Positions 1 through 6,961 of a DNA stretch of 6,961 nucleotides are shown piece by piece. The notes below the pieces were generated by a model. That model was not told where the DNA came from and searched no databases. It worked only from the letters and a program-made list of their open reading frames with translations. The position numbers were made by a program, and so were the translations under genes. Location: the NCBI GenBank assembly GCA_910579865.1, contig CAJTXA010000054.1, positions 1-6,961 on the forward strand. The letters run 5' to 3'. Within the stretch, counting starts at the first letter, position 1. Every line of letters begins with the position of its first letter. The stretch is from an uncultured Lachnospiraceae bacterium. GTDB lineage: Bacteria; Bacillota; Clostridia; Lachnospirales; Lachnospiraceae.

Positions 1-489
1 CTCATGAGCTCTCTGATAATGAACTTTATCCAATTTCTCCACAATTTTTTCATAATACTGTTGCAGTGTATCATCCAAATCAATCGGAAACTTGTCTATA
101 TTGGAAAGAATCTGTATCTGATATCTTCTATAAACAAAATCTTTAATCTGTAGTAAGTATTCATAATATTTTAAAAGCAACCGTTCTGCCCCATCATTAT
201 CCGGCGTATAATGAGAACGCGATTCCTGCAACAGTTGATGGAACTTCCTAAGAAAATAAAATTCATTGCTTGTCTTTAAAAATTCAACAGCCTTCGGTAT
301 TGTATCATAATCTACAAAAGCATTTTCGTGTTGCTCCGCATACACCCTGACTGCAATATGTTCCACAAGGTTACGAAAATAACTCAGCATATTCTGTGCA
401 ACCTTATCTCTTGTCTTATACTCTAAATCGTCTATATTCTCACATATTGCCTTATCATCTGTTTTTATGTATTCATCTATTGTTTTCAT
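1..489 (-). CDS. Partial hypothetical protein, N-terminal 163 residues, with HEPN-like RNLVEH motif
   Basis: The minus-strand frame is open from ATG at 489 to the window edge, so only the N-terminus of a longer protein is visible. The translation is rich in charged and aromatic residues, looks almost entirely helical, and has no signal peptide or membrane segment. Residues 39-44 read RNLVEH, which fits the R-polar-x3-H pattern of HEPN domains, a fold that in defence and toxin proteins is often a metal-independent RNase. A second R-x-H (residues 91-93, RSH, before YTP) lies about 50 residues later. Other distinctive stretches are KFHQLLQESRSHYT (82-95) and LLLKYYEYLL (104-113). From memory, similar N-termini occur on large helicase-like or ATPase proteins near restriction loci; I cannot verify this. 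An in-frame TAG at 505-507 leaves ATG 489 as the only ATG start; no SD sits at normal distance from it. Gene reality is well supported; function is uncertain. Confidence 0.82.
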   Translation of the reverse strand, partial: MKTIDEYIKTDDKAICENIDDLEYKTRDKVAQNMLSYFRNLVEHIAVRVYAEQHENAFVDYDTIPKAVEFLKTSNEFYFLRKFHQLLQESRSHYTPDNDGAERLLLKYYEYLLQIKDFVYRRYQIQILSNIDKFPIDLDDTLQQYYEKIVEKLDKVHYQRAHE

Positions 490-511
490 ATCGTCATCTG
501 CTTTCTACTCC
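486..511 (-). promoter_or_regulatory. Ribosome binding site and three-codon leader ORF overlapping the downstream start
   Basis: On the minus strand GGAG (511-508) lies 18 bases before the ATG at 489, too far for normal initiation. It lies 10 bases before another ATG at 497, which reads ATG ACG ATA TGA and stops after three codons. That TGA overlaps the ATG at 489 in an ATGA arrangement. Ribosomes could load at 497, terminate, and restart at 489. A one-base indel in a formerly longer start is an alternative explanation. The bases are clear; the role is inferred. Confidence 0.4.
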
Positions 512-543
512 AATATTTTTAATTGCACTTCCTTTATCTTTTT

Positions 544-572
544 CTTATGCCACTTTCTATGGCAATAGTCAA
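544..572 (-). promoter_or_regulatory. Candidate sigma-A-type promoter for the left partial gene
   Basis: On the minus strand TTGACT (572-567, five of six matches to TTGACA) is separated by exactly 17 bases from CATAAG (549-544, four of six matches to TATAAT). Transcription would start near 537, giving a leader of about 48 bases before the ATG at 489. This would give the left gene its own promoter, independent of the KAP and hsd genes. The -10 box is imperfect and AT-rich DNA yields chance matches. Confidence 0.4.
548..564. repeat. Short dyad TGCCA-N7-TGGCA inside the candidate promoter
   Basis: Perfect 5-base inverted arms (548-552 and 560-564) flank a 7-base centre. The dyad occupies the spacer and touches the -10 box of the candidate promoter, a typical position for a repressor site. 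With such short arms it could be chance, and no regulator gene is seen in the window. Confidence 0.3.
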
Positions 573-639
573 ATACCTCGCAACAAGTTACAGGTTATTT
601 ACTGAAATCATGAAAACATCGCATTGACGTATAAATATT

Positions 640-3600
640 CTACGATAAATATGACCTATATTCCTTCAACTCGCTTTCATCTAATTTGCCTTTCATCTTC
701 CTGCCAAATCCTTTGTCCTTAATAATAACAGCACACTTTCTTTTATTTTCTTCACTAGACGATTTTTGAAAAATTTCAGTAAGTATCATACATAAATTTT
801 CTCGTTGTTTAGCAATTACTATATGCGTCAAATTACTAATTTGCACAAGAATTTGAGTACATATATCTTTTTCAAAATAATTTTCTAACAAATATCTCAT
901 AATATTTACAAGTGATTCAATATTGTTTTCTGTTACATCACTTTCACAAAATTCCAATAAGGAAATTAAATCATTTTTGCTTATACTTTCCTTATTTTCA
1001 TTAATACGATAAAGCAACGCTTGAACAGAATATTTCTCTGACTTTGACAAGATTTTTACAAGCTTTTCTTTGTGTATATCGTCTTTTCCCCATTCATCAG
1101 AAATAATCTTTATAATAACACTCACTTCACAATTATCAATAAACTTTGTCAGTTTAGTGCTTGCATTATCTTCATCATATTCAATGTTCATCAACTTATG
1201 AACCAATTGCGCAACTTTTCCTATTTTTGAAAACTGTGCATTTAATATATTAATCACATCATCTGGATTAGTTGATAAGTCTATGTAATCAACCAAAAAA
1301 TCAACCAATTGAGTTAAATTATCATTTTCCTTATTAAACAACTCTATTCGCCCAGTTATGATATCATAAATAACAGCATATGTTCCTTTTGTAACATACC
1401 CTAATACAGTGCCTATATTTTTACACCAAAACTCTTTACTATTTAACTTATTTACTACTCTATAAGCATTAAGTGCGTTATCCGTATCAGTAGCAATAAC
1501 TTTCAAAAGTACAGTACTATACTTATCAAGAACACTTTGCGAAATCTTATCTTTATATGCGCTTACTACTTGAATAGCAAACAGTAAATAATTATCTTGG
1601 TTATAATAGTTTGCCGCTCCAGATATAATATCTTTTTCAATAACATTTATTGCTTCTTTATCATAATGATCATCCTTTGATAAATCTACTATTAAATCAC
1701 TTATTATTTTATACTCCCTGCCAGACGAGTATCGGCACAAATTATCTAAGTTATTCCAGAATGTATCCGTCTGCTCTTTCGTATATCGTTTTAAAAGTCT
1801 TCTAACGTCAGATGCATATCCCTCTTCTTCAAAAGCGTACTCATTTAATCTACCAATTGTTTGCGGCAGCATATCTAAAGTATTATTATTTGAAAATGTT
1901 TCAATCATATCTGAAAATTCTATCTCTCCTACAGTATCCGAAAAAAATACATCCATATTCTTTCCTTCCTCAGCATTAACTGTATATGATAATTTTGATA
2001 GAATTCTGTACCCATAAATTCCTTTAAGATTTTTTACCCCCACTGAAGCTATCTTGATTGCAATATCTTTTGCATTCTGAATTTCCTTATATTCCATTTC
2101 ACTAATTGATGCATCCAACATCTTATGCAGTATTGGATACTCATAACATGGTTCAAGTACATCTGCAATTTCCATAATAGAGTTATTCTCTAAAAAAGCA
2201 CTTAGAACATTTCCAAACTGCTTAATCATTGTATCATCAAAATCATCATTATCTGTGATATGCTTTGCAATTTTTTTCACGTACTCTTTCCCATATACGT
2301 TAGCAAAATAATTGATTTCCTCACCTGCCGCATAATCTATGACATCTTGCACTCCCGTCTCATCTGATATCATCCATTCTTTGGTAAAAATTTCAAATTT
2401 GTTTAATACCTCTTCTGACAGTTCATATTTAATTCGAGAAATTTTATTGATTAAGATAACCCTATTTTTATAATTTCCATCCTGCTGATTCCTGTTTAAT
2501 GCGCATTCAACCAAACCGTTATATCCATCATCATTTACCTTGTGACATACCGCTACCAAATTTTTTTCATTTATTAAATCATATCTAAAATCACATAACG
2601 AACTTGAAAGCTCTGGAATTCTTTCCGCAATGGAAAATGCCAGTTTCTCCCTATCATCTTCAGATATAGCATCATAACAGTCAATTGCAGATAATACAAT
2701 ATTCCCCATCATCGGTGACTCATTATATCTTAATTGTTCAATAAATAAAGAAATCAAAATTGGTGTTTCACCTATCAACTGCTTTACGGAAACAAAATTA
2801 CAGCTTTCAATTGCAGCCATAAAGTCTTGCTGTTTCTGATCTCCGACCAATACCCCTTCTTTGGTCTGTGACATATACAAATACGGGGTAATATTGTTAT
2901 GCCCTAAATTCTCAGTAAATATCAAATAATTAACCAACGGCTCATACTTTTTCTTAAGCACATTCTTATCATCAAAATAATTTTTTAATAATTCCGATGA
3001 TTCTTTCTCGCCATTACTTCGGTGAACTTCAAGTATCTCATTAATAACATTTGCATCTTTAAAAAGTAAATCATAAAATTCATTATAATCTGACTGCAAA
3101 ACTGATATTTTGGCAATCGTCTGTAAACCTATTTTTTCAGCAGCAAATCCTTCCGCTACTTTTTCCGCCTGTTCCCGATCTCTGGCAATCATTACATTTT
3201 CAACAAATGCGTTAATTATTTTTTTCACTTGTCTTGGAGTTGAAACACCACTATGTATTAGTATTTTCCCGACTATTTCTTCAAAGAGTTCATAATTATC
3301 ATTACAATACTCTCTAATGAAATCACTGCAATCATTTTTGCAAATTTCAAAAGCATAATTCCTCATATCATATTTAATCAACTGTGGCAAATACATTTTA
3401 TATTGAAAAATTTTATCTAAAACCATTTCGCCGTCATACTCATTTCCAAATGTACTAATTCCATTTATTCTTTTTGTCTTTAAAGCATTTTTAAGTATTT
3501 CATCATCAAAAGGTACAATAAATATAAACCTATCATATTCCATAAATAATTTTAATGCATCTAATGCCTCTACGATTTTTTCTGCACTAAGCCTATCCAA

Positions 3601-4350
3601 ATCATCTATTACAACAATTATCCTTTTTTCTGGATTTATTTTATAATATTCCTGCAGTAAGTTTTTTAAATACATTTCATAGTCCGCTTGTGTCTGTAGC
3701 GGAAAACTTATTTCATAATTTTTATAAGCAGGTTCATTAAGCTTATCCATAAATAACTTACCAAGCCAAACAACTAACGGTATAATCAATATGCTTCCCA
3801 TATTTTTACAATACCTCAAAAATGTTGATACCCAAAACTGTGTTCCTTGAAAGGCAACTCCATAAAAGCCATTACTAAAATAGCAATAGATTATAAATGC
3901 AATTATTGAAAGTACAATTGCTATAACAACAAATTTCAAAAACTTAAGAAGTCCTGCATTTTTTCTTGAAGTGCTATTTGCATCCTTCAACATTTCTTTT
4001 ACTGTATCACTGTAATCTTTATGGAAAAAATTAAAGCTTAATACTTTTCGTTCACTGATACCTTCCCATAATTCTTTTAAAAATGCTTTTCCTATTTCAT
4101 CTTTCTCATATTTCCATGCATTAATATCACATATAAGAAATTCTTTATTCCTATCCTTTTTTCTCAAAGGCGCAAGTGCCATATTAACTATGGAAGATTT
4201 CCCCAATCCCCATTTCCCGATAACAGCTATATTAAAAGGAACTTCATTATGTTCTATAAGCTTTCGCAAATTGTTTGCAAAATCCTGATATCTAAATAAA
4301 TCATCATCAATATTATTAAGTGATTTGTCTTTCAAAAAATATTTTTTCAT
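640..4350 (-). CDS. KAP-family P-loop NTPase, membrane-anchored, with large C-terminal helical region (PifA/Tmn-like)
   Basis: A 1236-residue protein. Walker A is GKWGLGKS at residues 45-52, followed by NAWKYE (77-82), a W/Y motif typical of KAP NTPases. Two hydrophobic helices (about 136-158 and 186-201) lie between Walker A and Walker B, forming a membrane hairpin. Walker B is IIVVIDDLDRL (244-254), the KAP DDLDR signature. FIFIVPFDDEI (275-285), LDKIFQYKMYLP (311-322) and TPRQVKKIINAF (371-382) complete the NTPase domain, which seems to end near residue 500. Residues of about 500-1236 are mostly helical, acidic in parts, and match no family I recognise. KAP NTPases include F-plasmid PifA, which excludes phage T7, and bacterial Tmn-type defence ATPases, so an anti-phage role at the inner face of the membrane is likely. 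The gene follows hsdS after 75 bases without a terminator, so it is probably co-transcribed. It is more AT-rich than hsdM. KAP assignment is firm; the defence role is inferred. Confidence 0.9.
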   Translation of the reverse strand: MKKYFLKDKSLNNIDDDLFRYQDFANNLRKLIEHNEVPFNIAVIGKWGLGKSSIVNMALAPLRKKDRNKEFLICDINAWKYEKDEIGKAFLKELWEGISERKVLSFNFFHKDYSDTVKEMLKDANSTSRKNAGLLKFLKFVVIAIVLSIIAFIIYCYFSNGFYGVAFQGTQFWVSTFLRYCKNMGSILIIPLVVWLGKLFMDKLNEPAYKNYEISFPLQTQADYEMYLKNLLQEYYKINPEKRIIVVIDDLDRLSAEKIVEALDALKLFMEYDRFIFIVPFDDEILKNALKTKRINGISTFGNEYDGEMVLDKIFQYKMYLPQLIKYDMRNYAFEICKNDCSDFIREYCNDNYELFEEIVGKILIHSGVSTPRQVKKIINAFVENVMIARDREQAEKVAEGFAAEKIGLQTIAKISVLQSDYNEFYDLLFKDANVINEILEVHRSNGEKESSELLKNYFDDKNVLKKKYEPLVNYLIFTENLGHNNITPYLYMSQTKEGVLVGDQKQQDFMAAIESCNFVSVKQLIGETPILISLFIEQLRYNESPMMGNIVLSAIDCYDAISEDDREKLAFSIAERIPELSSSLCDFRYDLINEKNLVAVCHKVNDDGYNGLVECALNRNQQDGNYKNRVILINKISRIKYELSEEVLNKFEIFTKEWMISDETGVQDVIDYAAGEEINYFANVYGKEYVKKIAKHITDNDDFDDTMIKQFGNVLSAFLENNSIMEIADVLEPCYEYPILHKMLDASISEMEYKEIQNAKDIAIKIASVGVKNLKGIYGYRILSKLSYTVNAEEGKNMDVFFSDTVGEIEFSDMIETFSNNNTLDMLPQTIGRLNEYAFEEEGYASDVRRLLKRYTKEQTDTFWNNLDNLCRYSSGREYKIISDLIVDLSKDDHYDKEAINVIEKDIISGAANYYNQDNYLLFAIQVVSAYKDKISQSVLDKYSTVLLKVIATDTDNALNAYRVVNKLNSKEFWCKNIGTVLGYVTKGTYAVIYDIITGRIELFNKENDNLTQLVDFLVDYIDLSTNPDDVINILNAQFSKIGKVAQLVHKLMNIEYDEDNASTKLTKFIDNCEVSVIIKIISDEWGKDDIHKEKLVKILSKSEKYSVQALLYRINENKESISKNDLISLLEFCESDVTENNIESLVNIMRYLLENYFEKDICTQILVQISNLTHIVIAKQRENLCMILTEIFQKSSSEENKRKCAVIIKDKGFGRKMKGKLDESELKEYRSYLS

Positions 4351-4360
4351 TATGTATAAA

Positions 4361-4366
4361 TCCCTT
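4361..4366 (-). promoter_or_regulatory. Ribosome binding site of the KAP gene
   Basis: AAGGGA on the minus strand lies 10 bases before the ATG at 4350. It is a moderate match at slightly long spacing. No other start codon stands between it and 4350, which supports that start. The NTPase domain begins within about 20 residues of this methionine, as expected for a KAP protein. Confidence 0.55.
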
Positions 4367-4425
4367 CGTACTGTTCTAAAACTAATAATTCATTCAAACA
4401 TCTAAACTGTTTAAATTAAATTCAG

Positions 4426-5859
4426 TCACATTGCAGCAAATGCTAATATTTTATTCAATTTTGATACAATTCTTTGTTGTTCTTCTAACGGTGGCAAGGG
4501 TATCAGCATATTTTTACATCTGCCAGCACTAAATCCATCTTTATCGCCTACTGTATTTCCTTTTATATACTTCTGAATATATGGACTGCAAATGCAGGTA
4601 TGAACATAAAATCTCAATCTTGGATCAATCATTCTAACAATTAGGATATGTTGGTTAATACTCCCCTTTGTAAAATCATCTGGAACCAAAGCACATCTAC
4701 CAATAGAGCCACCCGTAATGTTAAGAAGAATATCCATTGGCATAACAGTACTGTTTTCTCTTGTTTTAAGCAATTCCTCTGTTATATAAACCAACCCTTC
4801 TTCATGAATTCCATCATTATAGATATTTTGTTCTCTAAAAAAGCTATATCCTTTCTCCACATAGACATTTGATTTATTTCCACCTGCTGGAGTATTACCA
4901 GATGATATTTTCACAGAAATGTCTCCCAAACGTACCCATTTCCAATTTGGTGGAATGTCAAATGGTATCTCAGTCTCCGCTATTTCAGGTAAGACTTTTT
5001 CTTTCTTGGCTTTACCTTCTTGCATTAACACAGTCTTTTCTGCTTGCAACTTTGTATATAACTCCTCTGCTGTTCCATCTTCTAGGCGCTGTTCCGATAA
5101 CTTGCCCTGAATAGCTGCGTCAAATAATTTATTTCTTAATGTCTCTACATTAAATAAATATTGAGATTGATATTCATCAATAGTATCTAATACACTAAAT
5201 ATTTCCTCAATTTTATCTACAATGCGATTTTGTTCATTTTGAGGTGGTAATGGAATCAAAGCATTTTTTAATATTTTCTGTGTAATTTGATTAATTTGCT
5301 TTGTATCATCACTATTAAAATATCTTCTAAATAATTGAGTATTTAGATAATGATAAACATACCTATAGCACGGTGTTCTGAATATTGCCATAAATGCTCC
5401 AAAAGCCACCTTTCTTGATGTTTCTTTGAATATAGCACATTTTCCAACAAGCGCTTTGCTTCCGTTCCTAACGCAAATGACGATATCATTTCTATTTAAA
5501 TATTGATTTTTGCGAATTGGACAATTTACTTTAACTAAATCTGTATAGTCTATTTCGCCATTTATGATATTACTGGAACGAATTACAATTATTCCATCTT
5601 TAACAATATCCTGTGGGTGATATGTTAATCCTATATTTGTATATCCAATATCCGACAATCTACACCAACTCCAATTAGTCGGAATTTCAAATGGAATTTC
5701 ATCTTTCTTCCAAGTCTCCGCATGAATCTGACCATGTAAATCTTCATTAATTCTTGAAATCAAAATATCTGCTGATTCCTCTGTAAAATCTTGTTTTACA
5801 AGTTTTCCGTTTACTGCTAAGGATAATACTTTATCTCTAATCACATTCGTATCTATCAA
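4426..5859 (-). CDS. hsdS: Type I restriction-modification specificity subunit HsdS
   Basis: This 477-residue subunit recognises the two halves of the DNA target and docks HsdM (and HsdR) on it. It has two target-recognition domains, about residues 55-220 and 298-472. Each opens with IPFEIPTNWSWCRL (55-68) or IPFDIPPNWKWVRL (298-311) and closes with LIPLPPQNEQNRIV (201-214) or LIPLPPLEEQQRIV (452-465). A central helical spacer (about 222-290) contains LRNKLFDAAIQGKL (241-254). The N-terminal IRDKVLSLAVNGKL (7-20) is a second copy of that spacer motif, the near-symmetric layout usual for HsdS. The start is TTG at 5859, overlapping the hsdM TGA as TTGA and chosen because an AGGAGGGG site sits 7 bases upstream. 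The two recognition domains differ from each other, so a bipartite target with unlike halves is expected. The first domain is strikingly AT-rich (12 of 60 bases G or C in 5281-5340), compatible with domain exchange. The target cannot be read from sequence. Confidence 0.95.
   Translation of the reverse strand: MIDTNVIRDKVLSLAVNGKLVKQDFTEESADILISRINEDLHGQIHAETWKKDEIPFEIPTNWSWCRLSDIGYTNIGLTYHPQDIVKDGIIVIRSSNIINGEIDYTDLVKVNCPIRKNQYLNRNDIVICVRNGSKALVGKCAIFKETSRKVAFGAFMAIFRTPCYRYVYHYLNTQLFRRYFNSDDTKQINQITQKILKNALIPLPPQNEQNRIVDKIEEIFSVLDTIDEYQSQYLFNVETLRNKLFDAAIQGKLSEQRLEDGTAEELYTKLQAEKTVLMQEGKAKKEKVLPEIAETEIPFDIPPNWKWVRLGDISVKISSGNTPAGGNKSNVYVEKGYSFFREQNIYNDGIHEEGLVYITEELLKTRENSTVMPMDILLNITGGSIGRCALVPDDFTKGSINQHILIVRMIDPRLRFYVHTCICSPYIQKYIKGNTVGDKDGFSAGRCKNMLIPLPPLEEQQRIVSKLNKILAFAAM
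4942..4971. repeat. Direct repeat within hsdS, distal copy
   Basis: This 30-base stretch matches 5671-5700 at 24 of 30 positions in the same orientation. It encodes the conserved IP-W opening of the second recognition domain. Such conserved direct repeats allow recognition domains to be swapped by homologous recombination in the HsdS family; here similarity is imperfect, so frequent exchange within this gene is not implied. Confidence 0.6.
5671..5700. repeat. Direct repeat within hsdS, proximal copy
   Basis: Partner of the repeat at 4942-4971 (24 of 30 identical). It encodes the opening of the first recognition domain, about 730 bases nearer the hsdS start. It reflects the internal duplication of HsdS. 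Confidence 0.6.
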
Positions 5860-6961
5860 AAAGCTACCCCTCCTAATATCTGCTTAAGCAAAGCAACCGA
5901 CTCGGCAATTCCATCCGCTTCTATCTGCATATCAGTAAGCACTTCTGGAATCGTTCTCTCATCCTTCTCTTCCAAATCAATCCACTTAAAATCAAGATTA
6001 TCTGCACCTTTAACTTCTTCCTCGGAAAAACACCGCCACCGTCCATTCGGATTATCAATACTATAAGTAGCAACCCTGTCATGTTCATGACCAACACAAT
6101 AGCAATCCACAAATTCCTGAAGATGCGCTCTCGTCATCGGTTTTGTCGCTAACGTATGTTTAATACCCGTTCTATAATCATAAACCCAAATTCCCTTAGT
6201 TGGCTTCCCTTTCTCAAAGAAAAGCACATTTGTTTTTACGCCATTCGCATAAAATATACCAGTAGGAAGTCTGAGAATGGTATGAAGATTGAAGTCTTTC
6301 AAAAGTTTTTCCCTTACTTTCTCCGTGGCTCCCATGTCCGTAAGAACGCTGTCTGGAAGCACCACTCCAACACGCCCATCTTTCTTTACAACAGACATTA
6401 TATGTTGCAAAAAATTAACCTGATTGTCAGATGTTTTCACAAAATCAGGTCTATTAACCGCAACCTCCACACTTCCCTGCGGTCTGGTTCCAAAGGGTGG
6501 ATTTGCCAGTATTACATCAAACATTCTGTCAGATGTGTCAATCAAAGAATCCTGATATGCAATAGGACTCTTATTGACACCAATATCATGCAGATACAAA
6601 TTCATAGAAGCAAGCGTTACAACTAAAGATGTATTATCCGCTCCAAAGAGCGCATTATTCTTCAAAAACTGCTGCTTTTCTATATCCTTGCTTTGACTCT
6701 TCATGTGTTCGTAAGCCGCAAGCAGAAAACCACCGGTACCACAGGCGGGATCTGCAACTGTTTCTGTAATTTTAGGATTGACCACCTCAACAATAGCCTG
6801 AATCAATGCTCTCGGCGTAAAATACTGACCTGCTCCGCTTTTCTTGTCCTGTCCGTTTTTTTCAAGAATTGATTCATAGACGGCGCCTTTAAAATCCCCC
6901 TCCATCATATACCAGTTTTCTTCACTTACCATTTCTATGACTTTAGCAAGCATAACCGGAC
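5856..6961 (-). CDS. hsdM: Type I restriction-modification methyltransferase subunit HsdM, N-terminally partial
   Basis: HsdM transfers a methyl group from S-adenosylmethionine to the N6 of adenine in the site chosen by HsdS. The frame stays open through the right edge (P-V precede the first visible methionine at 6953), so the true start is outside. Numbering from that methionine, GQYFTPR (42-48) is the conserved HsdM segment before the catalytic domain, DPACGTGGF (68-76) is the SAM-binding motif I, and NPPF (151-154) is the catalytic motif IV of N6-adenine methyltransferases. All key residues are intact. The visible part is 365 residues plus the edge codons, against roughly 480-520 for full HsdM proteins, so the missing part should be the helical N-terminal domain. 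The stop overlaps hsdS by 4 bases, showing translational coupling. GC content is higher than in the genes to its left (28-29 of 60 bases in two sampled lines). Assignment is secure. Confidence 0.96.
   Translation of the reverse strand, partial: PVMLAKVIEMVSEENWYMMEGDFKGAVYESILEKNGQDKKSGAGQYFTPRALIQAIVEVVNPKITETVADPACGTGGFLLAAYEHMKSQSKDIEKQQFLKNNALFGADNTSLVVTLASMNLYLHDIGVNKSPIAYQDSLIDTSDRMFDVILANPPFGTRPQGSVEVAVNRPDFVKTSDNQVNFLQHIMSVVKKDGRVGVVLPDSVLTDMGATEKVREKLLKDFNLHTILRLPTGIFYANGVKTNVLFFEKGKPTKGIWVYDYRTGIKHTLATKPMTRAHLQEFVDCYCVGHEHDRVATYSIDNPNGRWRCFSEEEVKGADNLDFKWIDLEEKDERTIPEVLTDMQIEADGIAESVALLKQILGGVAF
5867..5874 (-). promoter_or_regulatory. Strong ribosome binding site of hsdS that decides the TTG start
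   Basis: AGGAGGGG on the minus strand sits inside the end of hsdM, 7 bases before the TTG at 5859. It is the best Shine-Dalgarno match in the window. No ATG or GTG lies at a suitable distance, so the TTG is the likely start. The strong site probably offsets the weak start codon and secures HsdS output beside translational coupling with hsdM. Confidence 0.8.

Noticed and set aside
1..489. Left partial gene as hsdR
   Set aside because: The visible 163 residues lack the N-terminal PD-(D/E)XK nuclease features of HsdR. It cannot be excluded without the remainder of the protein, but nothing supports it.
575..595. Possible hairpin with ACCT/AGGT arms between the KAP stop and the left gene, considered as a terminator
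   Set aside because: The stem has a bulge and a wobble pair, and no T-run follows on either strand. It is not a convincing intrinsic terminator.
396..605. Plus-strand open frame of 69 codons, and others opposite hsdM, hsdS and the KAP gene
   Set aside because: They lie wholly or largely antisense to well-supported genes, lack good ribosome binding sites, and show low-complexity hydrophobic or random-looking translations.
4351..4425. Promoter in the gap between hsdS and the KAP gene
   Set aside because: TATTAG and TATACA -10-like boxes exist, but no acceptable -35 lies 16-18 bases upstream of either. Read-through from hsdS is the simpler reading.
4426..4500. HsdS ends soon after its last LPP-EQ-RIV segment, considered as a C-terminal truncation
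   Set aside because: The N-terminus carries the matching spacer half (residues 7-37), so two domains and two spacers are complete. Many HsdS proteins of this layout end at the same point.
4426..5859. Phase-variable hsdS by inversion
   Set aside because: The internal repeats are direct and imperfect (24 of 30), there is no second partial hsdS, and no recombinase gene is in the window.

Overview
The window is a minus-strand gene cluster with the look of a defence island from a low-GC bacterium. AT-rich coding sequence, an AGGAGGGG ribosome binding site and a TTG start suggest Bacillota, perhaps Clostridia. This is an inference from composition and style; no taxonomic marker gene is present. 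All four recognisable genes read right to left, and there is no convincing plus-strand gene.

Layout in transcription order. (1) 6961 to 5856: the 3' part of hsdM, the type I restriction-modification DNA methyltransferase subunit, whose N-terminal part lies beyond the right edge. (2) 5859 to 4426: hsdS, the two-domain DNA specificity subunit. It starts at TTG, overlaps the hsdM stop by 4 bases and has a strong ribosome binding site. (3) A 75-base gap with no terminator, then 4350 to 640: a 1236-residue KAP-family P-loop NTPase with two membrane helices inside its NTPase domain and a C-terminal part of over 700 residues that I cannot assign. (4) A 150-base gap holding a candidate promoter, an overlapping dyad and an unusual start region, then 489 to 1: the first 163 codons of a gene that leaves the left edge. 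Its protein carries an RNLVEH motif of the HEPN type (R-polar-x3-H).

How they may work together. HsdM and HsdS form the sequence-specific methyltransferase. The cutting subunit HsdR is not in the window, so it is either just outside or absent. The membrane NTPase resembles PifA/Tmn-type anti-phage KAP proteins, and its place directly behind hsdS suggests either a co-transcribed second line of defence or a separate cassette inserted into the restriction locus. The KAP gene is visibly more AT-rich than hsdM and the left partial gene, which fits the cassette idea. The KAP protein with its unassigned C-terminal region, together with the HEPN-motif neighbour, is the best candidate here for something not well described.
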